Source: Sipunculus nudus (Eukaryota > Annelida > Sipuncula > Golfingiida > Sipunculidae). From it: a stretch of DNA of 64,000 nucleotides. A model generated the notes under the pieces. It was given only the letters and a program-made list of their open reading frames with translations, did no database searches and was not told where the DNA came from. Below are positions 1-37,164 of the stretch, in pieces. The stretch spans positions 72,911,642-72,975,641 of the forward strand of contig CM049306.1 of the NCBI GenBank assembly GCA_026874595.1, read 5' to 3'. The position numbers were made by a program, and so were the translations under genes. Position 1 is the stretch's first letter. The number at the start of each line of letters is the position of its first letter.

Positions 1-1700
1 TAACCGTCCGCAAACGGCGGAGCCAGGCCGGACACGAGGCGCAGCGGAGCAGACTGAACATCCGGGAGCTCAGGAGAAGGGAGCAAGCGAACGAACAGGT
101 AGCCTGGAACCAAGGGGAATTCCCGAGGGTACCGGGGGACCAAGGTGTAACCGAACCCGGCGGAAGCGGGGCCCCAGTAAAGCGAGAACCCGAGACCACC
201 GCGTGGGGCCCACGTAAGAGATCCCCCGTGTGGTCTGTAATTCCAGACACATGGCGGGCGCTGCGGAGGGCGATGGAAGGGGCCAGGATTCAATTAAGAA
301 CCGGCCGCCGACGCCGAGGAAGTCCGAGGTTGTACCTACGGAACTTCGGACCACTAGGGTAGCCTCCTGTGTGGAGGTAGCCCCTAGGTCCATAAGCGCA
401 TATTTGCGCGTACGCCAAGCCTGGCGGTGCAGCGCGATCGCCGACCACTGGTCTGGTGCCAGGGCGGGATCGGCTGACTGAGCTGATTTGCGCGGACGCC
501 AAGCCTGGCGGCGCAGCGCGATCGCCGACCACTGGTCTGACGCCAGGGCAGGATCGGCTGACTGAGCAGTCGGGGACCCTGGAGAACCCCGTGTAGGGGG
601 AGCCAGAGAGACCCGCTGAGCCGGAGCCACCGGAGGCTGGAAACAGGAAGCCGGGGAACGAGCAGCAGCAGGAACCATCCGGGAAGGCACAGGAACCGGA
701 GCCGCAGGCCGCACAGCAGATGGTCACTGAAAGAAGAGCCGGCCGGCCGGTAAGTAACGACGGCAGACGGAGGAACCGGAGGCGAGGCCGGCAGCCCCGA
801 ATGGAGGCAGGAGGGACCGACTCACTTACCTGCACACCAGGAAGGTCCGGGCGATCCAGCGGGACGGCTCCAGCCGGCCACGGGGATAAGGAAGGAATCC
901 GGCGAGGAGCCGGGCGCCAGAACGGCCGGGGAGAAATTACTGGGGCACCGGCGAGGGCGCCAGGCGGACTGAATCGGGTCTAGACAAATCGTCGAGATCC
1001 GACATAAGTGATTAACAAGCCCGGGACAAAATATGTAATTTGGAATAGGCAGATGTGCTGGCAGAACGGGAGGCCGCGGGAACGGGGGAAGAATGCTGTT
1101 TCCGTGAATGAGAATTCAACGATTTAACTGTATAAACACTGGAGAGGTGACAGGACCGGCGGGAACGGACGGTGAAAGCAGCACGGCCGTGATGCGGTCA
1201 ACCAGGGTAGGCCCCCCCCCACCCCCTCGAAGACAACCACGGGGCCAGACAATGGAATATAGGAGGATGAACCCCCAAGTACCGGGGAATGAGCCCAATC
1301 CTGGAAAGGGCCCACTGGTCAGACGTCCAAGTCTGGCAGTGAAAACAAGGATCAGCCGGAACACGGCAGGAGTCATTGTTGGAGCGGCAACGAAAACAAG
1401 TGGGGTGTGAGTCCCAACCGGGATTAAGAAGACAAGAGCCACAATAAGTGGGGTTCTCCATGGCGGGCAAGGGAAAAAGAAGACAACTTACAGTTCAGTT
1501 GGCAAACTCATTAGTACAAACCCAACAGTGGACGAATCTCGCAGAGCGGGATCACACGTCCATCATGGCGTACGCCAGAAGAAAATGTGATTATGGGTAA
1601 CGGAAGTGTGACCTAGATACACGGGAACAAGGCGGGATGGGCGATAATAGGCCCAATAAGGGAAAATTTTCGGTTGGCTTACTCTGGCGTATAAACTTTA
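1..1700. other. GC-rich island of unknown nature
   Basis: This stretch is strikingly GC-rich compared with the AT-rich DNA that follows, and the change is gradual between about 1,500 and 1,750. Long open frames exist on both strands (for example 70-714 minus), but they are proline, arginine and serine rich, lack any domain I recognise, and are what GC-rich DNA gives by chance. It lies where the 3' part of the TRPM gene should continue, so it is probably an insertion in an intron, perhaps part of a retroelement. It is cut by the window edge. Class unknown. Confidence 0.4.
402..569. repeat. 84-bp tandem duplication in the GC-rich island
   Basis: Two head-to-tail copies start at about 402 and 486. 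They share blocks such as ACGCCAAGCCTGGCG, GCGATCGCCGACCACTGGTC and GGATCGGCTGACTGAG, with a few substitutions. The period is 28 codons, so a frame on the minus strand stays open across both copies; this alone is not evidence of coding. Confidence 0.75.
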
Positions 1701-1829
1701 ACAGAGAAAATTCTCATTAATACAGAAACAGCTCACAATTATGTTAACGTAATAAAACCAGTTGCTCTTTCATCTCATTCCAAATCAGTGTGACACAATA
1801 AAACTGAGTCAATTCAGTAGGGTATGCAT

Positions 1830-2105
1830 TCATCTGTGTCCATGTGTTTGTGTTTGTTCACAATATAACTCATGCAATCATAGACAGAATCTCATGATAT
1901 TTTCATGATTTTTAGAGAATGGGCCAATGAAGAATTTATTAGACTCTGATGTGGATCTGGCACATAGTCCAGATCCAGAAATGTCATCAAATAATATTCA
2001 CAAATGTACAGGAACTTGTGCACTAATGAACAGATGAACCTCACAATACGGGCTGTATATGTCAATGGTGGAGGCTTGCATTCTTTACAATGCAGATTTC
2101 TGGTT
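1830..2105 (+). repeat. Dispersed repeat family C, copy 1
   Basis: It shares a run of motifs with 15,519-15,775, 16,845-17,168 and 20,118-20,425 (inverted): GTTCACAATATAACTCATGC near one end, a block near GGGCCAATGAAGAA, TATTCACAAATGTA, and a terminal GCTTGCATTCTTTA hairpin. No coding sequence is visible. Probably an old short non-autonomous element. Confidence 0.6.
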
Positions 2106-2159
2106 TAACATTAAATGCTGAATTTCTGCTGAGCAGACAAATTTAACACTAGAGCACTT

Positions 2160-2600
2160 CAGATGGTGCATAATACGCATATTTTGTGACCTCTGACCTC
2201 ATTAAATATGCTTAAATTTGCTGAGAATGTAATTCAGGTGAGAAACTGTATTGGTTAATACTCATCATGTATTATATGAAAATCCATCAGATATGTAGTA
2301 AGTCTTGGTGGTGCCACCAAAGAGTGGGAACCTCTGACCACAATCATTAGATATGGGTGAATTTTGCTGAGAATTTAGTTGAGGTGAGTGTCATTATTGC
2401 TAAATATGAGTTTCATGAAATTCCATAGGATTTTTGGTAAGTCACCATTGTGCCTCCAAAGTGTGGTGACCTCTGACCTCATTAAATATGCATGGATTTT
2501 GCTGGAAATCGAACTTAGGTGAGATATTTTATTTTTTACATTTCTGTTGAGTTTTATCAAAATACATCATATTTCTCATAAGTTATCACAATGACACTAA
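2160..2600. repeat. Degenerate 140-bp tandem repeat
   Basis: The phrase ACCTCTGACC(TCATTAAATATG) recurs at about 2,188, 2,329 and 2,468, each time followed by TTTTGCTGA/GAA and GGTGAGA/TGT, giving roughly three diverged copies with a period near 140 bp. It lies in the TRPM intron left of exon 19. Confidence 0.55.
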
Positions 2601-2715
2601 AAGATTATGGACGGACAGTGGGTATACCATATAATACATCCTGTCATGGACAGGCGTATAAAATTGAATATTTATTTAAACAATGGTGACTAAGCAGTAA
2701 CATTATAGTACTCAC

Positions 2716-27606
<24,891 letters not shown>

Positions 27607-30200
27607 GCTGTTTAATTATGATTAATAAATCCTTGAAAGATATTCTTATCTCTTCTGGTTTCTCATGTAGCTCTTAAACTATGAAAGACTTTCTGTTACA
27701 TTTCAAGCTGCCAGCATGCGTACATTTTCCTCTAGCTTTTAAGATACACTGAAAGGCTCCCTTTCCAGACAACTGGTCTCATACATCAGGTATATGCATC
27801 AATGTTATTCCTCAAATATGGCTGCTTGCAAGCATGCTTGATTGAAGGTCCTGTTAGGCCTGGAGTAAAGAAAACAAAAGTATTTGATAAATACATTAGA
27901 AAATAAATACAAAGAATTAATCATACTGGAGGCTTAATCAATGTTGATCTGTCCAGAACTGTATAAGAGAAAGAATCTGAATGAGAGAGAGGGGGGGGGG
28001 GGGGGGGGCAGTCCGGGGCATTTCCAAATGCTATCTGAAATTTAGTTGTTGTTGTCCAGGAGATCCCTTAATTTCACACAAATGTCCTAAGTGTAATGAC
28101 CATGTTTTCGGGAAACATTCAACCATGTGTGGTAGCCTCCTAAGTTATAGCAGTTTATTGATCTAAATATGTCACTGTCACAAAGTAGTCCGTGTTGAAA
28201 ATCAACTGGCCTGGCTGACAGGATGGGAACAAGTATATACAAACTCCGGCCCCTGCTGTTCCTTATCTATGTCTGACACTTGAGAAGATTATAGAGGGGT
28301 TCAAGAATCACTATGCAAAGGTACAGCTGCACTGGTGACCTGCAGTTTTACAACTACTTCACATTGTCTTAGATAATGGTCTCTCTGCAGCAGTGATGTG
28401 GTCGAGTCTACACCATCCAAGTGTGCACTCGAGTCCTTTATCACTGCTCTGCAACTATTATACAAACTGAGAATAATACAGTAGCAGTACAAGCTGGTAG
28501 TGGTGGGCCAATAAACCAGTTATATTAATGACTGGTTATTTTCATTCATAATTGATTAAATTGGTTGCCTTTTTGCATAATTGTTCATATATGATTATCA
28601 TGCATCTGCTATATCATGTAGGTAGTGGTCCAACTTATCAGTGCAGAAAACCCAAAACAAAGCACTGAATTATTCCAAACTGACAATACCTTAAGGTTCT
28701 AAAGCTCATTTCTATCCTTATATGTGTCAAAGAATATCATTCATCAGTGTGATCAGAGGTAAACCCATAAGAATAAAGTGATTTGCACCTTTTGGAACAA
28801 TTGTGTCGCGTCACAGCTCCCTGACCATTTCACCCTTGGCATCCCCTCCTGTCATGTACAGTGGCCAGTTAACATTTTGTTAACTTGTAATACACATGGG
28901 CATCACTGCTCTAGCACAAACTGGGTGTTACAAAGGAAGGATGGAAAATTAAGAAAGAGAAAACCTACCATCAATTTTGAATCATAGTACTAAATTCACA
29001 AAATATTTTGTGATTTTATCACCCCTTCTTTAAGTATTGGACTGTTCCAGCAAAACTTCAACCTCGCTTTATTTGAACCAGTTGTATGATATTGTTTAAT
29101 GGCATATATGCAACACAGCTATCCAGTATATTGGACACCACAGAGAAATTAGGGTTAAAAGAAAATGCCTGCACTTGAATCCAAACAAGGAAACAAAATC
29201 ATACAAAAGGAAATAATGTGCTTATGACAGAAAAAATTATATAATCTGGAACAGAAAATAGTAATGCATTTGAATCACCAAGGAATTTAGTTAAATTTTG
29301 TGTTTATAAAGGAAAAAAGAGCTCACTAAATATTAAAACTTTTAAATTTCAAATGAAGTTGACATGAAATTAGAGATAATGGACTGTACGTATGCTGTGT
29401 GTGAGACCTTTGCCGCAGGTGATAAATCAAAATGATGGTAAAAGTCTGCCCTAGTGATGTTGGGCCATATATATACTTATAAGCATTGAAATCATATGGA
29501 CAGTACCTTCCAGTCAATATTAAAAGCGGAAAAATAACTTTCATAATGTATGTAATAGAAAAAATTCAGAAATTTTTTTTTTATAATTTCTTTCAAATAT
29601 ATTTTGTTTGCGACTACAAATAAGCTTATCAAAGTAATGTGGTGATTTATGCAGTTTAAAAATAAAATGTGCATGAAATAAATAACTTACTTTGCAACAC
29701 TAGGACAGTGTTGACCTGTCTAGAAAGAAGTGCAAAAATGATGGTGTCAGTTCAGGTGGGCATATCTGTTTATCCATGTAATGTAGGAGGAATGTATGTG
29801 TGAGTACATCTGTTCAGTAATTTTTCTTTTGAATTGACAATATAGAATCCATACAGAGGAAATTATTAGGAGTGATTGTTGACACCTCACGCACCATCTG
29901 AGGTGTCTGAGTGAGTTGGTTCAGGCTGAAAAAAGTATTGGTGTCTATGTCTTTGTGTTCTTATCTCCTGTTTATATGTCTGCGTTGTGCAACTGTGTCT
30001 GTCTAGTGGAGAACCTGTCATGAGAGAGAAAGTCAAATATTAGTACACATGACATGCAAATGTGAAGCTCTCCACCGGGACTCGAACCAGCAATCGTGTG
30101 TAAACAAGTCCTAATTGCTACAAACTGTGCCATGCAAGACTAGATGGGAATGACTTATTCAATGTGTGGTCAAGTGGGGCTATTTAAATATAGTGTGGAT
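27607..30200. other. Region upstream of the TRPM start codon
   Basis: Intergenic DNA expected to hold the 5' UTR and promoter of the minus-strand TRPM gene. A poly-G run follows GAGAGA at 27,990-28,008. No convincing TATA box, CpG island or further exon was seen. Confidence 0.4.
30073..30135 (-). mobile_element. tRNA-like SINE head remnant
   Basis: On the minus strand TGGCACAGTTTGTAGCAA (box A-like) is followed by CTGGTTCGAGTCCCGG (box B-like) about 30 bases later. The clover-leaf is not complete, so this is scored as a SINE fragment rather than a tRNA gene. Confidence 0.45.
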
Positions 30201-30209
30201 GTTCAGAAG

Positions 30210-31636
30210 CAGGGTTGGTTTTCTTCCGGAAGAAATGTATTTCTTCCGAGACATTGGAAGAAAGCGGAGGAAATTGGGTTTCCTCCACTTTATTCCGGAA
30301 GTAATGGATGAAATGGAATTTAGTGGACAGTAAGAGTAAAAGTCTGATGCACAAAAATTCAAAACAGATATTTGAACTATTTTTATTTCTTTTTAATAGA
30401 ATTAAACAATATGACTTTAAATCAATGTACAGAAACAATGGTATGATTAATTTAAATATTATTATGTCTGTTTTATTCTAACAGTATTGTCAAAATTGCA
30501 GCTGATACATGTGTATAAGTATGAAGTGTTGCGTAGTATGTGTTGACATGATAATTAAAGAAACATTCTTGTTTAAATGTCTACCTGTATTCACATGAGG
30601 GTTAGAGGAAGTTTTCTGTATTTGTAACTAGTTCTTACCTAATTTGTGTCACTCAGCTTTATTACTTTTGTATGATAGAGAATAACAGATTGATGTACTA
30701 CAATTTTCTCATCTTGTATCTCTAAGGGGAAGTACATAGCTGCCAATGTTTATGCAGTGCTGCATACTAACACAGTAACTTATGTAGAATCTAAATAGTA
30801 TGCAAACTGCACTTCCTACAAATATTACACAATATCTTGCTTATATTCTGTGTGATATTACACTTTGATTGATCAGTGATTACCAGTTGAAATTAAAATT
30901 ATCACTCATTTAAATTTAGGCATCTCTCCCTGTAAGTTCTGTTGTTAAACACAGTGCAGTACAATTAACATCTATCAGTAATCTACATCTAACTAACCAC
31001 GAAGCATGCAATAGCAAAATACCAATTGTGTAGCTCTGCAAACACCTTGTCTATTCCTGAGCTTGTTGTGAATTATGTCAAAACTAGAAAATACCTAGAA
31101 AATATGAGAAACCCTTTCTCTGTACTGCTTGGTAATAATATGTTTCAACAAGGAGCAGTTTTACCATTTGATTCGTATGGTGGATAAAACCCTGTTAATT
31201 ATGACATAGCTTCCTCATACCCTGCCTCTCTGTGCAGTCAGAGGTAAATGGTGTAAAGCTGCACTTTTTTAGGTAATCATTGCATGGTCCACTGGACTGA
31301 AACCATGAGTGTCCATTGATTTTGAATTATGTCACCTGAACTGACAAACTAAAAACTGCATGAGGCATACTGTCTTACTAAATTAAACTAATAGTCATAC
31401 ATTCTAAGATAACACTATAGTCACTATATATTAAAATAAACCTTTAAATTTGCAAATAAGATAGAACAGATTATGTTTAAGCAGAAATAAAGCTGAAAAT
31501 TTATCAGATTTATATATTCTCACATGAAATTTGAAAGTTTCTTCTGGAAGAAATGGAGGAAACTATTTCTTCCGAGCCGGAAGTTTCCGAAAGTTTCCTA
31601 GAAGGAACCGCCATTCGGAAGAAATTGCCAACCCTG
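30210..31636. mobile_element. Non-autonomous hAT-type element
   Basis: A 1,427-bp insertion flanked by an exact 8-bp duplication TTCAGAAG (30,202-30,209 and 31,637-31,644). Termini are inverted: CAGGGTTGG at the left, CCAACCCTG at the right. An 8-bp duplication with CAGGG-type ends is the hAT signature. TTCTTCCGGAAGAAAT-like motifs repeat inside both ends. No transposase-like frame is present. Confidence 0.88.
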
Positions 31637-32337
31637 TTCAGAAGGAACCTTATGACCTAACATGATGATTGTTCATGCATGTGAGAAATGGTCATAGTTG
31701 TTAAAATGAGGGTTATTTTTTGTTAAGCATTCATGATGTCCGAGTGAGAAGTGCTTTGACGATGAAAAAGCTGAAAAAAATTAACCCTCAGCCATTTGTT
31801 AAAGTTGCCTGCAGCTATAGATTACTCCCTCTCGTGCTTTGAAGGCCAAGGTTGATCGCTGGTTTATTTGTAAACACTAACTGGTCAACTACACCAAATA
31901 TTTGTGGGACAACCGTGATCCATGTGCATACAAATGCCTGGAGGGCGCAAGACAATGGATGAGGTGTGTGCTGTGAGGCGTTCTGCAATTGTACATTGAG
32001 GATTATTTTTTGCAGTTAGATATTTGCCACATATGCCTGATTTGTCTCTGGAGTAAATAAAGTAAGTTTTAGTGCATTGTATGAAAATGATCACGAAAAA
32101 TTAGCTGTTTAGGGGTGGTGGAATGGAGTATGTTTTCAGTGCAATTTTTGTAAGAAAGAAAACTGCAAAAAGAGTGAAAAGTTTGGAGCCACTATAGAAC
32201 GCGGGCTTCGCTTCTTTTGAGGAACATATAAATAAAATTGTCTCCTCTCATTCCCTACTTTAACTCCTACTTTTCCCTGTAGATGTCCCTACACTTAACT
32301 CTTCTAACATAAACATCTACTAAGCATCAGAAGTCGC

Positions 32338-32403
32338 CTGAACCGGGAATCGAACCTACGATCTCTAGACTAGGAGCCCTACACGCTACTATGTGAGCCG
32401 TGA
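32338..32403 (-). mobile_element. tRNA-like SINE head remnant
   Basis: On the minus strand CGGCTCACATAGTAGCG (box A-like) and GTAGGTTCGATTCCCGG (perfect box B) are spaced as in a tRNA. Stem pairing is poor, so a functional tRNA is doubtful. Confidence 0.45.
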
Positions 32404-32515
32404 AGACGAGATACCAGCAGAAGCAAGTTTTGTTCATTTATATCTGCGATTGAAGAGGCATCTGTCGCGAAAATGGGAAACCATTTACTATATTAACGGG
32501 AAAATTAAGCTTTAA

Positions 32516-32600
32516 GTGGGGGCTCCGCCCCCACACCCCCGTTCAGACGGGGAACCCAGGTTCCCCGGACCCCTCCTCCCTGGGTTCCCCGGACCCCTCC
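32516..32600. repeat. GC-rich hairpin block
   Basis: GTGGGGGC-TCC-GCCCCCAC is a perfect 8-bp stem. It is followed by GGGGAACCCAGG, which can pair with CTGGGTTCCCC 30 bases on, and by a direct repeat of GGTTCCCCGGACCCCTCCTC. Probably the end of a mobile element; class unknown. Confidence 0.5.
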
Positions 32601-33067
32601 TCCTCTAATATAATAAACTCCAGCTATGAGCAAAATTAAATACGGGAATTCTGAAAAAAATGATATGTATCGGCCTTTTCCAGGAAACAATTTATTATGC
32701 GACACCCGTTGTACCGGAGGCAGGCTGAAGCCCGGTTTCAATAGTTCTGCCCTGTTTTACATCACACTCATTTTATATTCTCAATTAAAGCCTTCAGTAA
32801 AGTAATTTATCAACTGACTATTGATTGGATATGATGTTGTTAAAACATTTGCTCAAACTTACAGTCATGGTCGTGTGTTAACTCCTCAATGTTTTCACAT
32901 TAAGTCTGAACGTACCTGCATGCGTGCCGCAGCCATGACAGCATGTAAACAAAAGTGCTGCCTGGTTCCCATCCCTATTCATATGATTTTAAAGGCTTCA
33001 ACGATTAGAGAACCAGCTTAACAAACTAGACTGGTATCGCGCTCTTTGTCAGAATGTTTGGATCAGT

Positions 33068-33078
33068 GGATTGGTGAC
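33068..33078. repeat. Left target-site duplication
   Basis: GGATTGGTGAC; the same 11 bases lie at 36,343-36,353 in the same orientation. Confidence 0.85.
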
Positions 33079-33846
33079 GGGTCAGACTTTTTACCGACGG
33101 CCACCGACAGCCAACAGGTGTTACCGACGACTAAACCGAAATACCGACGGCCACCTTATTTTCACCAGGAGTTACCGCCGGCCAAACCGAAATACCGACG
33201 GCCACCTTATTTTCACCGTTTACATGTTTTTTGCATGCTGTGAATCTAGACTATAGGGATCACAAGGAACTACCGAGGGCAAACAGGAATTTCAATTTAT
33301 TTTACCTTATCGCTTATTTCAAATAAAATTATCAGTCCCAATTATAGGTCTTGCCAAGTATAAATCGCGAAAGGAGTGTTTACAGTTGTTTAGGTGTCCC
33401 AACGGTGGTTCAATAATGATGTGAATTCATTAGTCGTTAACTGATTTACGCGCAAAATATATTTTAGTGGGTTTACCTCTGTATTATCAAGGAATGGTTT
33501 CTGATTTACAGTTTTTTTAGGTTTTTCAAAAGTGGTTCAATAATGTTGTGAATTGAATTTTAATTTGTTGTATACGCAAAATGTACCTGAGTGTGTTAAA
33601 CATTTTTAACTTTTTTTTTTAACTTTTTTTACATAATTATCCCATGAAAATACCCTACCTTATATAATGAAACTATTTTTTTCTTATTATATTTTGTATT
33701 TACAATTTCTTGCACGCAGCTGCATATATATATGTTTAAACCTGCTACTTGTGTATCTTTGCATATGAGAGAGTGAGAAAGAGAGAGCAACTTTGTTGGT
33801 AAAGTGTTCTCTTTTCACAGTCCAAAAGTGCCTAAATATTATATCT

Positions 33847-34240
33847 ACCGGCTGCTGTGGCTCAGGGGTAGAGCGCAGTACTCAAAGCCGGGAGATCGTG
33901 GGTTCGAATCTCAACCGAGGCGGTGAGGTTTTTCACGGTCGGCCCCCACCCAGGGTGAGCGCTCTGCAGGCTTAATGGGAATGCTTAATCACTCACATAC
34001 GAGTGCGTCTTTAGGGGGTTCCTCGGTGTTATGACCCAGCAATGGGTATGATTAAACACCCAGGACCCGCAGGTGCGGTAGATACCGGGCCTGGGTGACA
34101 CCAGCGAGTGCTACCGCCCTGTCAAGTAGTCCCAAACCGAAATGGAAACTCTGCAGATGTACATACTTAGTTAAGAATTAGTTAAGTCAGCATTAAAAAA
34201 ATGGAGGAGGTTACCTCCAACAACAAAAAATAAAAAAAAA
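33847..34240 (+). mobile_element. tRNA-derived SINE family A, copy with target duplication
   Basis: It lies between 13-bp direct repeats AAATATTATATCT (33,834-33,846 and 34,241-34,253). Head, body and the GTTACCTCCAACAA tail match the copy at 24,442. It has inserted in the long-TIR element. Confidence 0.9.
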
Positions 34241-35287
34241 AAATATTATATCTTCCTCTCAGAATATGACATCATGTCACTTTACTAATTCCTGTATAAA
34301 CCCCTTCGAACCCGCTACCGACTTCTAATTTTAGCTCTGAAGAAACCCACCCCTGCATGGCCTTAATCCTAACGAAGTCGCTAACTGGGTAGTTGGCATG
34401 CGTGATAGGTTTCCATTACACACCAATATGTTGCCCAAGCATATAAATATGACTGTATGTATGGGCATTGGGTATCATTTTCCCTGAAGTTTACATCTTT
34501 GCGTGACATATATGGAAGATGGTACGCTACCCATGTCGATTATGCAGCCGATTAAGCGGCGGGAAGAAACCACACCAAAGAAAAGGAAAACACGCAGAGC
34601 GGTCCAGAACACCAAAGACCACAGCAAAAAAAAATTATAAATATTGTGAGTGTGTGATATGGTGTAGCGTGCGCATATATGTGAACATATCGTGTCGATA
34701 TTGTCAGATCATATACAGATTCCTCAGTCACCACTGCTGATGTCCCTGCGTTATACATACCATGTCGATATATAGTTGGATATCCCGCCATGAAAGCGCG
34801 TTGACAGTCACGCCGATTTCAGCGACATGAATACCATGCAAGCTGAGAACTTCTTCACCAAACCGTAAATTTTATATTTATGATTCCGCCCCCGGACATT
34901 TTAATGACATAAAGTAATATAAAATATAATATAATATGACTTAAAATATATAGCATATATATACATATGCCATGATGTATCATTTAGACGGTAGATTAAT
35001 TACTATATCAATTAAACTAAATACTTTTTTAATTATAAAACGTATTTAGAGAGTAGAAAATTATCTGACAATCGGCTTCTGCCTTCTACGAAAAAAAGCC
35101 TTTCTATATAAAAAAAATAGTCGGTTAAAGGCCTTAGTATATATATGAATGTTTACATGCAATTAATTAGAATGGACACTGCACATACATCAAACTTGGT
35201 GACTCTGATAATCATGAGCGAGGCACCTGCATGTTGGACTCATATGATATTATTATTAGTTCGTTAGATTGCCAATTTTTTCTTTCT

Positions 35288-35289
<2 letters not shown>

Positions 35290-35346
<57 letters not shown>
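35290..35346. repeat. TA microsatellite
   Basis: About 28 TA dinucleotides ending exactly at a family B element. Confidence 0.95.
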
Positions 35347-35350
<4 letters not shown>

Positions 35351-35487
35351 ACGGTGCACAAATAAGGGTTCCAAATTCCTTGCCAAAGAAGCTTGCTTTT
35401 CTGGCGAAGCGGTTAGAATGCCAGACTTCTGTGCATGTCGTGCGGGTTCGATTTCAAGATCGGCCCACCAGTCATTTCTCACCCTGT

Positions 35488-35491
<4 letters not shown>
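35347..35491 (+). mobile_element. Family B element, copy 6, inside a TA array
   Basis: Ends TGTCACGGTG and CACCCTGTGACA are inverted repeats. The core has CTGGCGAAGCGGTTAGA (box A-like) and GCGGGTTCGATTTCAAG (box B-like). TA repeats abut both ends, as expected for insertion at TA within the microsatellite. Confidence 0.8.

Positions 35492-35555
<64 letters not shown>
35490..35555. repeat. TA microsatellite
   Basis: About 32 TA dinucleotides following the family B element. Confidence 0.95.
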
Positions 35556-35558
<3 letters not shown>

Positions 35559-35616
35559 AAATGACATACACAGAAAATCCATCTAGGCTATTAACAATGA
35601 ACCAGCACGGCTATTC

Positions 35617-35620
35617 ATAC

Positions 35621-35675
<55 letters not shown>
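35617..35675. repeat. TA microsatellite
   Basis: A third TA array, introduced by CATACATATACA. Confidence 0.95.
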
Positions 35676-35677
<2 letters not shown>

Positions 35678-36957
35678 AAACGATACTAGAATGCGAAACA
35701 TTTTGAGCATGCATGATATTAAAAAGGCCTTTCTGCATGTTGAATGTGAGGTTATTATAAATATTGTGTTCTATTTTCATTAAAATAAACATTATATTCC
35801 CTATTATGTTTTCATTAATTAATGCTATAATTGCATTTCTTATTGAGTAAGGGTGTTATGTTGCAAATGCAGGGATGAGGTGTGTGTAGGTAATGTGTGG
35901 GTGTGTGCAGGTATGATGAATTCATTTAAGTGAGCCTGTCATCGAAATTAAGGAGTTTAAAAATATATATAGCTTTAAATTAAAATGGGGCATAATCAGA
36001 TTTCTTAATCAAAAACAAGTTTGAACATAAACTATTTATAGCTCTGTAATATGAATTTCCTAGTAGAGGTATCCCTATATATAACGGTAATTCTGTATGG
36101 CTCGTGACACAATGACATTAATAATGATAAATTCTAATGCATATGGACCTAAATATTTTTTCACCACATGCAGCATGTATTGGATGCACAAAAGGTGGCC
36201 GTCGGTATCCTAGCTGGCCGTCGGTATTTCAATATTGCAATAAACAGTGAAAATAAGGTGGCCGTCAGTATTTCGGTTTGGCCGTCGGTAACACGTATTG
36301 GCCGTCGGTAGCCGTCGGTGGCTGTCGGTAAAAAGTCCGACCGGATTGGTGACTTCTCCCTCGTCGGTTCCATATACATATATTTAGATAAGGGCAAATT
36401 TAAGGCAAATCGGAAATCATATGTATCCTTGCTTTCAAGGGTCTCTCTGCTTCCATGTACTTCGGCTTAACTGTAATTCTACTACCGGCATTATAATATC
36501 TGAATGATAATAACATGAATTATAAATATATTTACTATTTATTATGCAAAGCCTTAGGAAAATAATAACATTAACTGAAAAGCTTAGTTTACCGAATGTT
36601 TGTAAATGTATCACTATTTTAGGTATGGATGGAAAATGTATACTTATTATCAACAGTATTATATTGAGAAATTAAGTCACAATTGTTTAGTTTAAATTTC
36701 TCCACAACATTCTTTTCAATAATTATTGGTTGTACAAGTAGAATATTATAAGGAAGTAATATGTACTTTTGTAGGAGAGAACAAAAAACATGGAAACAAC
36801 TTTTTGGGTTGTTTTAAGTACTAGTAACTAAATTATGGTTAAGGTTTAAAACACTGAAGTTAGAAACTTAGTATAAATTTGGTAACAAGTATATAATCGG
36901 TGTTACTTGGAGATATAGAAACCTCAGGAATTTGTAATCTGTTTATACTATTGACTA

Positions 36958-36961
<4 letters not shown>

Positions 36962-37003
<42 letters not shown>
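36962..37003. repeat. TA microsatellite
   Basis: About 21 TA dinucleotides in intergenic DNA. Confidence 0.95.
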
Positions 37004-37006
<3 letters not shown>

Positions 37007-37164
37007 CAGGAATATGGAGGAAAGTTTAACACAACTGCAATTTTTACTAAGAATCATGCAAGTATAGTTTTTATTACTCCACAGAAGAGGCGTAAAATGG
37101 ATAACTTCTTCAAACCATGTCGATTATATGCCCAGGTAAGGAGTATATGATATACGAGCTGACT

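Larger units (their letters stand above)
31645..33067. other. Gene-free stretch left of the long-TIR element
   Basis: It holds a tRNA-like fragment (32,338-32,403) and a C/G-rich hairpin block (32,516-32,600). Otherwise no feature was recognised. Confidence 0.4.
33079..36342. mobile_element. 3.26-kb element with long repeat-rich inverted termini
   Basis: It is bounded by an 11-bp duplication (9 if the outer GG is counted as element). Termini of about 155-160 bp are imperfect inverted repeats, starting GGTC(A/G)GACTTTTTACCGAC and built from repeats of TACCGACGGCCA. Long termini plus a 9-11 bp duplication resemble Mutator-like elements. No transposase frame is seen; the inside holds a SINE, three TA arrays and a family B element. 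The internal SINE has its own target duplication, so this element is older. Confidence 0.75.

Noticed and set aside
70..835. Long open frames in the GC-rich island on both strands
   Set aside because: They overlap in several frames, are low-complexity (Pro, Arg, Ser), show no domain, and run through a tandem duplication; stop codons are rare in GC-rich DNA.
2375..2560. Next TRPM exon (pore region) left of exon 19
   Set aside because: No frame with S5 or pore motifs and proper borders was found between 1,700 and 2,700; the region is a 140-bp tandem repeat. The exon must lie beyond position 1.
33046..33256. Repeat peptide KPKYRRPPYFH
   Set aside because: It is a chance reading of the TACCGACGGCC modules in the transposon terminus; the inverted copy at the other end has no matching frame.
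34519..34791. Two overlapping frames of 73 and 79 codons near a basic KKPHQRKGKH stretch
   Set aside because: No splice context, no domain and antisense overlap inside a transposon; not enough to call a gene.
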